Source of the DNA: Lycium barbarum
Taxonomy: Eukaryota > Streptophyta > Magnoliopsida > Solanales > Solanaceae
NCBI RefSeq assembly: GCF_019175385.1
Contig: NC_083342.1
Location: 117,676,376 to 117,740,375 of the forward strand
Length of the DNA: 64,000 nucleotides
Direction: 5' to 3'
Below the pieces are notes generated by a model, which saw only the letters and a program-made list of their open reading frames with translations, had not been told where the DNA came from and made no database searches. A program made the translations under genes and the position numbers. Of the stretch, positions 12,701 through 23,887 are shown piece by piece; the first letter of the stretch is position 1, and every line of letters starts with the position of its first letter.

Positions 12701-14316
12701 ACAGGTGCTGAAGCTCTAGCTAATTAATTGTTTATATGACAAAGCACACATGCAATTACAACTAATGGTTTGTTATTGATTGGTTGCAGAAAGCAGTTGC
12801 TTGGGACATGCTACGGGTTTATAGTGATTTTATTGAAGCTCAAGAAAGACGCAGGTTAGTATGAGCTTTCATTGCTCTGATGCATTGATATATAAACAAG
12901 GGAATGATATGATTCATCTGAAGATAATGATGAGCATCCCACTAGGCTGACCTGACGCTAATATTTTGGTCTCATATATGATTTTCAGTTGTTTCTTTGT
13001 ATCTTTAGAACAAACAAAATATGCTTTTATTTCCCTATGAAACACAATAGAAGCTTTATCTTTTAGAAACTTTCTATTGTCTAAAGGTACCATGGTTTTC
13101 ATGAAATATATTCATACCTTTTTTAGATTTTAATATATCCTTTTCCCAGCAGAAAGGTTGATTCCTAATTTTTCTGTGTGCACCTTTTCACTGTATCTAC
13201 TTTGCACTTGGAGAAACGTAAAACTGTTGCAGCCCTTCTCCCCCCCGCCCCCCCCCCCCCCCCACCCAACCAACACACACACGTACGTACACCAAAAAAG
13301 AACCAGGGCAGTCCTCAAATACTTGTATGTGAATCTCTGAACAGGATTGAAAGATTGGAAATATTTGACGAATTTGAAGAGTGGTATATGATGCAGGTAA
13401 GTTTCTATCACTCTTCTGATTTTGACTGCAAAATATATTCAGTTTTTGCATGGAATGGCGTGACCTTATCTGTACCATCATGAAAGTTGAACACTTTTTT
13501 CCAGATTCGCTGATTGGATTGTCTATTTTTTTTGTAACGCAAGTTTCTGACCAGTACATCTGGTATCTGGTATCTTATTGCATTACCATCTGTGACTGCT
13601 AGATATTGTACCTATAAGACGCCATGATATAACTTGGAAATTGGAAAAGGATGAGAAGAAAATGCATCCGACCCTACATATTGAAGGTTTCGTAACTTTA
13701 TTAAGATGATGAGTAGCTAAAGGTTAAGAGCCGAACCTTCTAAAAAAAGGTATAAGAGTCGAAGAAGAGAAGTTTAATTAGAGTATCTTTCTCAAGTATT
13801 AATGTGTGAATTGTGATGCACAATCACGAAGTACCCAAGGTTTCATTTGTGGTCCAATTTGCTAGTCCCCTTTATGCTCAAAGGAGAAGTTCATGCAGTC
13901 ATTCAGGATTTTCTTCTTGCAACTGTGTCTATTAATGAAAGGTTGGATTCTTTTTTTTTTTTTTTAAATCCAATTTGCTGGTCCTCCTTTTTCAGATTAT
14001 GCTGGGGCAAAATGCTTACTTTAGTTCTCTGCTTTATTTATCTTGTATAATGCTCCTCTTCATCATTAATTCATTAGTTTTTATTTCTGAAAACTCAATT
14101 CCAGGAGCACTATTGTGTTACATATGCAATTAACGATGCTATGGTAAGCTTATATCTCTGCTACATTAAACTATGTAAATTAGTTTTGGACTTCCAGGAG
14201 TATTCCATTAATTGTGTCTACTTTTAATTTGATCTATACTTCAGGGTCTGTTCAAGGAATTTGGTTTCCCTAATAGACAGCCTACGACAGACGCCTCGAT
14301 TGCAACATCCACATGA
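6761..14316 (+). CDS. LCMT1: Leucine carboxyl methyltransferase 1 (PP2A methylase), 13 exons, 336 aa
   Basis: S-adenosylmethionine-dependent methylation of the C-terminal leucine of the PP2A catalytic subunit; the Arabidopsis orthologue is SBI1, which helps switch off brassinosteroid signalling. Exons by GT-AG and protein similarity: 6761-6840, 7029-7117, 7203-7330, 8090-8137, 8299-8380, 10078-10180, 11074-11194, 11355-11402, 11478-11561, 12790-12854, 13345-13396, 14105-14143, 14245-14316 (1011 nt). The start [20 protein letters not shown] matches the conserved plant N terminus. The SAM motif LSLGAGFDT is at residues 85-93, then YLYVELDF, the LLPVDLRN loop, [16 protein letters not shown], and C-terminal [14 protein letters not shown] and [12 protein letters not shown]. 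Every exon junction keeps frame and no stop interrupts it, so the gene looks intact. Intron 5 (1.7 kb) is longest. Confidence 0.95.
6869..6967. mobile_element. Short Stowaway-like MITE in LCMT1 intron 1
   Basis: It starts ctccctctgtccc and ends gggcagacggag, forming imperfect terminal inverted repeats of Stowaway type, with TA immediately outside both ends (6867-6868 and 6968-6969). It is 99 bp long with no coding capacity and lies 28 bp after the intron's donor site. Confidence 0.8.
10624..10647. repeat. Poly-C tract followed by poly-A in LCMT1 intron 6
   Basis: 24 consecutive C followed by a run of A. A second interrupted C tract lies in intron 10 (13240-13263). Both are length-unstable and error-prone in sequencing. 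Confidence 0.9.
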
Positions 14317-14628
14317 AAAATGGACCTCATCTAGACAATCATTTATTTTCAACCTCTGATGCTAATCAGAATATGAATGGAAGCTGGTTACTAGTTGTCA
14401 ACTTGTCCGGTCTTAGAGGTTTGAGGTACTGAAAGGGTCTCAACCAGTACTGGGTCCTAGTTAGATGTTTTAGGGATGATCATTAGTGTGAATGCATCTG
14501 TACATATACTTGTTTGACATGAAGGGGAAGATCCTTTCCGGATATTCTTTTATTTTTCTTTTTATTTTACATAATTTTGGACTGAACTGAGTTTGAATGG
14601 ATCGACATGGGCAGTGAGAGTTTATATG
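14317..14628 (+). other. LCMT1 3' flank, likely 3' UTR
   Basis: No coding sequence is seen. The region directly follows the LCMT1 stop codon at 14314-14316 and probably contains its 3' UTR; I did not identify a definite poly(A) site. Confidence 0.5.
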
Positions 14629-14872
14629 GAGCCCGTTTAGATTGGCTTATAAGTTGCTTATAAGCTGTTTTTAGCTTTTTTGAGTGTTTGGCTAGCCAGC
14701 TTAAAGTCATTTTGTGCTTAAAATAAGTTCAAAAAAATAATTGGGCCCATTTGACTTAGCTTATCTAAAACAGCTTATAAGCCAAAAAAAAAAGTTAGAC
14801 TACCTCAACTTATTTTTTTTTAGCTTATAAGCCGTTTGCAGCTCATAGGCATAAGCCCATCCAAACAGGCTC
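14629..14872. mobile_element. MITE-like inverted-repeat element, copy 1
   Basis: It begins gagcccgtttagattggctt and ends aagcccatccaaacaggctc, an imperfect terminal inverted repeat extended internally by cttataagc repeats. A second copy of the family lies at 23296-23531 in the opposite orientation. No coding. I cannot make out a clean target duplication here. Confidence 0.8.
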
Positions 14873-14876
14873 ATAG

Positions 14877-14925
14877 TCTATCCCAACTTGTTTCGGGTTG
14901 AGGTGCAGTTGGTGTTGGTGTATGA
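14877..14925 (+). mobile_element. Possible SINE 3'-end relic
   Basis: The segment cccaacttgtttcgggttga followed by ggtgcagttggtgttggtgt resembles the 3' end of a Solanaceae SINE family that ends in TTG repeats. No convincing tRNA-like head is adjacent; the MITE abuts instead. Weak call from memory of the family. Confidence 0.35.
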
Positions 14926-17900
14926 AGGGTAGATCGTCTTTTTGCTAGCTGTCTGTTTGGCAAAGAAAAACGTGGTAGGGCCCTTTGAGAACGGAATTGT
15001 GTTGTTTTGGCCCTTGTTGGGCATGGTTGTCTCCTTTTTTTCTGTTAGATACTCTTTTCTCTTTCTTTACTTATCTACTTGCAAGTTGCATCAACCTTTT
15101 GTTTTTTTGAATTTAATTTGATTATTTTACCACCGAATTGGTAGATGCGAAAACTCAATGCTTCATCATGACAAGTTTTGTACCTCAAAATAATATTCAT
15201 AGCTATGGAAGATAAAGGTTTTTCTTTTTTGTGTTACTGCAATTTGAGGTTACCATACACGTGCGGATTGAATTTGCAAACTCTATTCATGCATCTTGTA
15301 TATCTAGCATATGGCAAATCATTATTTGCTCTAATTAAATTCTTGACATTGGAGTTACAGTCTAGTGATTACTACAAGTTTTCTCTATTCCTCTCACCTT
15401 ATGCTAGAGAAATATTTAGGAAATAGAAAAGACCCGTACTGGATGGAATTCCTTCGGAGGATTTTCTTTGTACCGGTGAGGTACCGAACGTTGTAAAATT
15501 AAGCATTCAATATTTATACCAATTCAATGAATACGTTACTACATTACATATGCCTTTATATATACTGCCATCACTTAACTACACTTAACTAATTCATATC
15601 TTTACCTTTTATAGTTAATCATAGTAAATCGATGTAACTTGGCGTAAATATCGAGAAAAAGTTTTTCAATAGTCATGACTATAGAGTGCATTGAAATAAA
15701 AGATGAAGGGAGGGGGCAGGGCCCAAAGCAAGAAAAAGTGGATGCACCTAGTGCAGGTTGGAATAATGTAATCCTGACAAATAAATTTATGTGAACGGGT
15801 GTGGGCAACGGGGGGAAAAAGGGTCCCCCTTTGTTGTTCACCTTTTTAGGAGGGTGGAATGGTGTATTATAGTTCTATCATTTTCTATGGATTGCAGCCC
15901 TATTTGTGTCTCACACTATCATCTTTGCTGGTATATTTATTTCAACTTTCTAATGCTCTATTTGCCTATTGCTGCTTGCTAAATGCTAAAACCCCAATTT
16001 TTTAGGATATACATTAACTAAATTTTGTTGCAGCTTTATAGGACCTCTTTGTTTACTGCATGAAACCTTCGAGGCTTCTTTCTGTATTGATGTTGTTCCT
16101 AAACAGTTTAACGACCGTTGGAAAAAAGTATATAAATAATGTTACTCCAGTTTAAACAAAGATCAAATTGTACTTGAAAAACAGTGAGCAATGTGATACT
16201 ATGTTGTCCTTATTATAATTTAAAGAGTCGCATCGTATTCGTACCAGCCTTACTCTGTTGACCTCTTGAGGGCATGCTGAATTTAAACTCTTTTCACTAT
16301 AGACTAATTTAATATATGGGTTAACATTTTGGGTTCTCAATTGGAAACTACTTTTGTCATATATTTGTCCAGTACGTACCATGAAATAGCAGTTAAACGA
16401 AGTTGGACAATAAATGATAGTGATATATATAGTCAAATGAAATTGATCGGGTATTCATTATGAAAATGGTGATTAAGATCATATATACATTTCCGGCGGA
16501 CATTTAATCATTGAAGTAGGTGATCTTTTCATTTAAAAGTATAGTCTACAATGGCTAGGAAAAATACACTTTATTTATTTTATCTCTATAACACTTTTTT
16601 TCACTTGCGGGATGATTTTTTTCATGAGTCAAATTTCAAAGTGATTTTTTTTTTTTTTTTTGACGATGTGGTAAAACTCGAACTTAGGACCTGTATTTGC
16701 TCTTATATCATGTTGATTTAGTATGTTAATGATATGGTCAAACACTTGTAAGAATCTTGATTGGAAGAACTATTAGTGCTATATATTCCTCGAGAATGGC
16801 GTCATTAATTCAATAATTTTGACTCAGACACTGAAATTATATTCAGAAATACATTTAATATGTATAAATAATTTATTCAAATTTCAATAAAAAGCCTTTT
16901 CTAAAATTCAAAACACGTAAATTCAAAATTCAAGCTCCCATCTTTCCTCGAGTAGTGATACAAACTCTTGTAATCTACTTGCCTCAATACAAAAAAAAAA
17001 GAAAAAGTTAAAGAAAGGTGACTAAACAATCTCTTTTTTTTTTCTTCCTTTTCTGATGCCTAAAAAGCATCTGAAAATTTTGGTAAAAAATAAGATAAGA
17101 AAAAGAGAGAAAGTGAGGAAGAAAAAGAGAAGCATGTGAGAAGAATAGAATACCTTACACTTAACAGTATATTTTCAAACTTTTCACCGCTCTCTCCCTT
17201 TCTCCAATGTCCTTTTCTTTCTTTCTTTAAATAATATATATTCATACTTTCAAGAATATTGTAGAATCACTGTTTTATTCTTTCCTTTTTGGTCTCTTGT
17301 TTATTTTTTTCTTTCCTATATTAATTTTTTTAAAAAGGCTCTTTAGCATTAGCATAAAGCTTGGGTTAAGAACTAATCGTAGAGACGAAGATTTACCTTT
17401 TTACCTTAATATATATATTTAGAAAAAGTTCTGTTAACAAGTACCATAAAAGAAAAGTACTAGCAATTACCTTACCGTTAGGTTGAAATCCAATTGTAAA
17501 TATGAAGATTTCCTCAAACATATTCATGATAGTTGCTTGAGTTTTCTATTCTTCTAACAAGTTACTTTGTGAGTGTGAGGGATTTATCTATTGTTTTAAT
17601 CGTTAATGTTAGGCAAAGTTTGAAAACATATATGGCTGAAACATTGTTATTTGATTTATGAAAGTGAATAATTTTCACGTCTCACAATGAAATTTCTTTG
17701 GCATCGATATTTCAATAGATAATAGGTCAATTAATCTGTTCAATTGTTGTAAACATTTGCTCGTAGATTGAATGAATTGTATTAGTGTTTTATGTGGAAA
17801 AAAATCATACAAAAACCAACAAAATTGAAGGAAAAAAACAACTCTATCTGTTTTGGTTTGATTTGTATATTAATTAACCTACATAGTTGATTTAATTTTG

Positions 17901-18051
17901 GTTAGATTAAAAAAAAATAAAAAAATTGAACGATGTATCCATCAGTAATAATTTTGTAAGATAGTAATTTCTGTATTTGATAAAGTTGAAAATTGAAATG
18001 AAGTTACACTAATTTGGCATATTGCTGCATGGGTAATGTAAATTTTTGTGA
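14926..18051. other. Intergenic, AT-rich, no gene recognised
   Basis: Only short chance frames with no recognisable domain. At about 16637-16740 a poly-T run followed by acgatgtggtaaaactcgaa reads on the minus strand as a possible SINE (B-box-like gttcgagt plus A tail), at low confidence. A purine/pyrimidine-biased stretch lies at about 17090-17230. Confidence 0.6.
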
Positions 18052-18651
18052 GTTTTTGTCACGACCCAGCTAGGGGCCGTGACGGGTACCCGGGGCTAGC
18101 CACCGAGCACCACTCGTTCTAATACTCATCTTACTCATTTAATGCCCTTTTACCAATTTTATACACGAATTGTAGGAAAATCATATTTTATATAGAAACA
18201 TAAATACTTATATACATTTGCCTCTCGGCCATCAAAATAATATATACATAATAATAACATCTTGTGAGACCATCTGACCCACACCGCGTATCTACGAGCC
18301 TCTACTGACATACTAAACATATGGACGGAACAAGACTCTGTCATGCCCAAAATATGCATATATACCAAAAGAAGAACCATAAGCACCTCCGGACAATGGA
18401 GTGCTCTCAATCAGTTGACAGCTACTAAGGGTCTGGACCAAGCTCACCTTCCTGTCTACCTGTGGGCATGAACACAGCGTCCAAGGAAAACGGACGTCAG
18501 TACGAATATTGTACTGAGTATGTAAGGCATAACAATGTAAATACGTCAATGAGATAAAGGAAACATCAATAAGGAGCAATTGTGTGTGACTGTCACGTAT
18601 AGAAGAAATAGCACATGCTGACTTACTTCATATCCATCATCATATCATATA

Positions 18652-18825
18652 TTGCTGCGGAACGTGCAGCCCGGTCCATACATCATCATACATATAAATA
18701 TATTACCGTGGAACGAACGGCCCGATCCATATATCCTCATATATAAATATATTGTCGTGGAACGTACGGCCCGATCCATAAATAATATATTATATTAGTG
18801 CCGAGGAACGTACGGCCCGATCCAT
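18652..18825. repeat. Tandem repeat, about 47-bp unit, 4 copies
   Basis: Each unit contains (c)cgtggaacgtacggcccgatcc followed by an AT-rich spacer; copies begin near 18656, 18706, 18754 and 18801. It lies inside the solo LTR. Confidence 0.85.
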
Positions 18826-19028
18826 CACCCATATATCCCGCGTCCGGGATGATATCATAAGATGCCAGCTGATCAGGTGGCTATGCGTCTATAGCGCCTC
18901 ACCTTTCCCCATGTCCCCTATGTACATATACATACCATATACATGCATAAGAACTCAAGGACAACTATACTTTGTCGGGGTGACGTAGGGTCGTGATCCC
19001 CCGACTTCATTATGGACATCTATACGTA

Positions 19029-19225
19029 TCCTGCCTCACCATGAAGGAAGTAGTGCATAAGGTGAGTGTATGCCATAACAGACATCTGTAACTTAATAGT
19101 GTTCTGCCTCACCTTGAAGGGACAATACATAAGGTGAGTGTATACAATACATGACATACTTAACTTAATGGTATTCTGCTTCACCTCGGAGGAAACAATG
19201 TATAAGGTGAGTGTATACAACATAC
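19029..19225. repeat. Tandem repeat, about 72-bp unit, 3 copies
   Basis: Units start at ctgcctcacc (19031), ctgcctcacc (19104) and ctgcttcacc (19176). Each contains gtataaggtgagtgtat-like sequence. It lies inside the solo LTR. Confidence 0.85.
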
Positions 19226-20229
19226 GACATCATTAGCGTTATAGGAATGTCATAACATGAACTCTAGAATCTTTAAACTCAAGCTTATCATCATTGGACT
19301 CATAACATATCTCTTGTCTCATATAGCTATTCATGATCATAGATTTTTGACTTTCTGGGATATATATAGAGAATTCATGTAGAGAAAGGAGAATCATACC
19401 ATCGGATTCATGCCATAGAAACAAAGGACTAGCCTCACATACCTTTGACGTTTACTATTCTCATCGCTTGCTTGCTTCCCCTATGATGCACTCATGTATA
19501 CCTTCAAGAGAATTCATGCCGTCATTAGCTAAGCAATTATAAGAACAGACTGCTATTTTTAGGGAAAATTGGGCAGCATTTCCTTTGTTCCTACTACTTT
19601 TCCCATATTCTGTTTCAGCTCCCAAACATTCGCAACCATAATCATAATATAGAAACCAACAATCATCATTTATATACATTTAGTAAAATCCACCAATTTC
19701 TCCACATTTAGTGGTTTTAGCTTATCGTCACATTTTTCTCATACATCACACTCATTTCATGGTCTAAACATCATTTATAGCATACTCATGATCACAACAT
19801 ATCAACGTTCATGGTTTCATTCAACTACCATTCAATAGTGACACTACTCATCCTTCCAAAACTCATTTTCCATGTTTTTCTACAATCCAAGCATCTTAGT
19901 TTTACAATACCTTAAATAGCACAATAAAACCATGAAACATACCTTAGATGATGGTGTAACAAGCTTAGAGTTGAATCCTCCCTTTATCACCAAAACCCTT
20001 TTTCACCTTCCTTAGGATTTTCTTGAAGAAGATGAATCCTACTTGAGTTTCACACACTTGGGTTCATGAATTTGATGTTGTTAATCTTGGTTCCCTTTGA
20101 TTTTTCTTGTGGATGAAATGTTGAGAGGGTTCTAGAGGGTTCTTAGAGAGAAGTGGTGTGGAAAATGAAATGAATTTATGAACTTGGGTCCTCTTTTTAA
20201 TGGCTTGAAATCTGATCCTTCGGGCAACT

Positions 20230-20420
20230 CTACGCCCATTTTTACGGATTGTCAAACTGTTTGACGGACCGTCAAAATGGACCGTAAAATTGCCCAGCAA
20301 AATATGAGTTTCTGTGACCGTTTTACGCTGGTCTGGGTCCATTTTACGGACCGTAAAAATGTTTTACGGTTCGTCAAAAATTTCTACGGACCGTCAAATG
20401 GTCCGTAGAACTCTTCTGCT
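20230..20420. repeat. Cluster of palindromic 'acggaccgt' motifs
   Basis: Repeated short palindromes such as ttttacggaccgtaaaa (20342-20358), gacggaccgtc and ctacggaccgtc, in direct and inverted arrangement, inside the solo LTR near the end that would be upstream on the minus strand. Confidence 0.85.
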
Positions 20421-20936
20421 CAGACAGTCTGTCGTATAATGGCCATAACTTTTTATCCCGATATGATGTGAGGGCCCACGACCTATGGTTAGAAATCTCT
20501 TTCAATTATCTACAACTTTCATCCTGTGGTGTTTTTCCCAAATTCCAACTTTATAATAGCGGTTTGGCCCCTCCAAGTCAGATCATCCGAAAATGTTTCC
20601 TTAACTCGCCCTTTTTGGATGGCTTATGCCCATATTTGGCTTATGGGTCCTTCTTGACACTTACTTAACACTTCATTACCAATATAAGGGACATTATAAC
20701 TCTTCTCCAAAATGTCATTAAGCCATCATTAATTCGATACTCAAAATTCTTTCCCGATACACAACATATACCTTGCTTTCCTTAACAACTTTCGTCTCCT
20801 ACCTCCAATGTCTTTGAAATCTCATTTAGAATCATTAAATATTATTTCTTACTTATCAAAACATCATATGCATCATGCCCTTCGTCAGTCAATTCACTGT
20901 GCATGAACGGAAAATTTTCCGAGGTGTAACAGTTTT

Positions 20937-23085
20937 CATGGTTCACGCTTCCCCTTAAAACCTAAAATGTGAAATATCTTTTTGACCAAAGGTGAGAATA
21001 TGCTCTTGTCCTCTCTTTTGGAAAGCAAAAAAAAAAGGAAATAAAGCTACTCTAAAAATAAGTTTCCTTTCTTGCCCTAATTAGTGTTTATCCCTACCCA
21101 AACCAAAATCTTGTTACTTTTCCCATTTCACATTTATAAAGAGAGGGAAAAAAAAGGTAGAATTTCTCAATACCAATTCTACGCCCCCGTTCGGCTATAA
21201 GAATTATTCACTTTATTTCAGAAATTTTTTTCACTTTTTTCCGGAATCAGCGTTTGGTCATGAGAATTCCGAATACAATTTGAAGTTGTATTCCGGAATA
21301 CCAAAAACTCAAAAAACTTATTTTTCAAAATTTTTCATTTTTTTACAACTACATTTCATCAAAAACTACAATTTCAAAAACTATGACCAAACAACTCCAA
21401 CTCTAAAATTTCAAAAAAAGTGATTTTTTTTTTTTTGATATCTATGAACAAACGGGTCTAATTGTCTTTGGACATTATAATTGGTTTTTGCTGTTTGCCA
21501 ACAAGATTAATCTATATCCCTTAGGTTCTAATCTTTTATGTATGTTTATCTTAATGAATGATTGCACTTTAATAGTGTCCCTTTATCCGTAAATTATGGA
21601 ATTGGTCCTCAATCCACTTATCTTTCTTCTTTAGTCCCTAAATTATACTTCCTCCCAAATTTATGTGAAACAGTAGGCAATTACTCGCTTATTCTCATTA
21701 TGATCGCTATTATGGATTTCTTTAGCTGCTAATTTAGTTGGTGACGTGTCTTTCTTCAAGTAAAAGGCACTCCACATTTTAACTACTTATGGATAAGTCA
21801 ACACAAGATTCGAGTTTTTCCCTAAATATTTTGGAAAACACGAACTAAATACAAGGAAAGTAAATGTTCGAAGTTATGTTGTTCTTTTAATAAATCTAAC
21901 ATAATCTGCCAGTAAGATCTACAACTATTTAATTGCATCTTGCAAAGTTGATGATCCAAGAATTTACCCTCTACAATTCATCGCTTCATATTTCACTTGA
22001 ATTTTAGTACTACTCTAGAAATTGGTGTGCATATAATATATATTCTCCATTCATTCCCCCAATTCTCAATCACTCATTTCACATTTTTTGCTTACCAAAA
22101 CGAAGATTAATACTAAATTTTTAGAGCTAAATTTGACTAAACAAACTCATTTCCGAATAATATTCAGACTATATAGCAACAATACGATAAGTTATGTTTT
22201 TTTTTTCCATATAAAAACGGGAAGATCACATGTGTTGAATTGAATTGTGAATCAATCAGTAAGAATTCACATAGAAGTGGATGCGTAATACTTTGTTGCT
22301 ATATTGAAATAAAAATAAATAAACTATTCCATGTTTTCTTAATTTGGTTCGCGAAAACGAAATATATGACAAACATTGAAAAAAAAAAAGATTACGACAT
22401 TATTACAAATAGTATTACAATTAAGACAAGAATCAACCAAAAAGGCATTAGAAATAATACACGTAGAATTAAGACAACAATCAGCCAAAAAAAGAATTGG
22501 AAATAATAGTAGAATTAAGACAACAATCGACCAAAGAAAAAACATTCTAAAATAGGCAAATAGAAAAATGTTACTCACGGTAATTCTATAGTCAACAATA
22601 GTGGCCTCTATTCCAAGATCCCAAAGCAGCTACCTCATAGCTAAGCTAACCTTCCACCCCACCAACACTATGGGGTCTCCAACCCTACAGTTTCTTGTTA
22701 CCTCTGCCAGCTGCAACCCATATCCAAGCAAAATTACAAAAAACAGCCTTTTTCTGTTCTAACCAAACTTTAATTAAAATAAATAAAGATTATAGACTCT
22801 ACTATTTTAATCCGATTAGGAAATTCATCTCCCTTTTTGGAAAGCGACCCCATTTGTTATTGAAAATTAAATCAAGATCTTAACATTCCAAACATAATCA
22901 AAATCACATTAAAAATATTACTCTTTTCATATAACAGTAATAAGATGTCTAGAGTAGGTGAATGAATACATCAAGATAATTTAACCACTAATTTCTTAAT
23001 CTTTATAAATTTCCATAAATTACATAAGATTATAAATAGCCAATTGATTAATTAAATAGCCAGACATTTCCTTAACGGTAAGATC
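20937..23085. other. Intergenic, AT-rich, one MITE, no gene recognised
   Basis: No protein family is recognised in the short frames. The one structured object is the inverted-repeat element at 21183-21458. Confidence 0.6.
21183..21458. mobile_element. MITE-like inverted-repeat element
   Basis: It begins gcccccgttcggctata and ends tatgaacaaacgggtc, an imperfect terminal inverted repeat; the interior is A/T-rich and partly palindromic (ttccgaatacaatttgaagt, attccggaat). No coding. Superfamily uncertain. Confidence 0.65.
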
Positions 23086-23200
23086 TAATAACTCAATTGA
23101 TTGACTATCTGAACTTTCACATTATTGATAAGGATTCGAATCCCCCAATCCCTTCCTATTTTCCCTTCCCCTATCTCTTGGTGTAATTAAAAAAAAAAAT
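23086..23200 (+). mobile_element. SINE (tRNA-derived, Solanaceae type)
   Basis: A tRNA-like head includes a clear pol III B-box-like ggattcgaatccccc at about 23131-23145, preceded by an A-box-like segment around actcaattgattgactatc, followed by a pyrimidine-rich body and a gtgtaatt plus A-run 3' tail. The arrangement matches tRNA-derived SINEs of Solanaceae. Target duplications were not resolved. Confidence 0.6.
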
Positions 23201-23295
23201 ACTTTTCCTTAACCGTCAACACATAAATGATATAGTTAGTATCAATTATATGTAATCATATGATATATATTATGCATTTTTACTGACTATTTTTA

Positions 23296-23531
23296 GAGCA
23301 TGTTTGGATGGGCTTACATCTATAAGCTGTTTGCAGCTTATAAGCTAAAAAAAATAAGTTGGGTAGTCTAACTTATTTTGTTTGGCTGCTTTAGATAAGC
23401 TAAGTCAAATGGGTCTAATTATTTTTTTGAACTTATTTTAAACACAAAATGACTTTAAGCTGGCCAGCAAAACACTCAAAAAAGCTGAAAATTAGCTTAT
23501 AAGCAACTTATAAGCCAATCCAAACGGGCTC
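23296..23531. mobile_element. MITE-like inverted-repeat element, copy 2
   Basis: Same family as 14629-14872 but inverted: it begins gagcatgtttggatgggctt and ends ggcttataagc...aaacgggctc-type sequence. Flanking tta on both sides (23293-23295, 23532-23534) would fit a 3-bp target duplication, suggesting PIF/Harbinger, but three bases is weak evidence. Confidence 0.8.
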
Positions 23532-23798
23532 TTAATTTATTAACTGATTAGATGAGCGGTTATTTATGTTTCTTAAATGGTTAGTTGTGATTTTCTTTTG
23601 GGATAGACTTGGCATTGAAACCAATAGCTTCAAAACTTTTCTTTTCTAAGAAAAAAAAATAGCTTCCAAACTTTTGAATATTGAAAAAAGAAAGACACAG
23701 CTAGTCATTTTTAAAGTACTCAACAAAGGCTTTTTGAGTGGAGAAGGAAAGTGAAGTAGCTCTAGTCACACTCTGTGTGTAAATTTCACTCTCATCTC

Positions 23799-23843
23799 AT
23801 GGCACTTGTTCTCCGTCCATCTCCGTCGTCGTCACTTCTTTAA
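23799..23843 (+). promoter_or_regulatory. Possible upstream ORF (14 codons) in the leader of the DUF630/632 gene
   Basis: ATG at 23799 followed by 13 sense codons and TAA at 23841-23843 (MALVLRPSPSSSLL), 44 nt before the main ATG. Whether it is transcribed depends on the unknown transcription start. Confidence 0.3.
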
Positions 23844-23887
23844 CTCCATAGCCACTTTCTTTAACTCATAGCCACCAATATTTAGAG

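Larger units (their letters stand above)
18057..20931 (-). mobile_element. Solo LTR, probably gypsy type, 2875 bp
   Basis: On the plus strand it begins TGTCACGACCC and ends GAGGTGTAACA. Read on the minus strand it is TGTTACACCTCGG...GGTCGTGACA, the same terminal style as the solo LTR at 2249-5357 but in the opposite orientation. It has a perfect 5-bp target duplication GTTTT (18052-18056 and 20932-20936). There is no gag/pol inside and no second LTR nearby, so it is a solo LTR. It carries three internal repeat blocks, listed separately. Confidence 0.9.

Noticed and set aside
13130..13559. Overlapping frames of 60-120 codons on both strands around the C-rich tract, encoding Pro- or Gly-rich peptides
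   Set aside because: They arise from the poly-C run inside LCMT1 intron 10 and have no homology or conserved domain.
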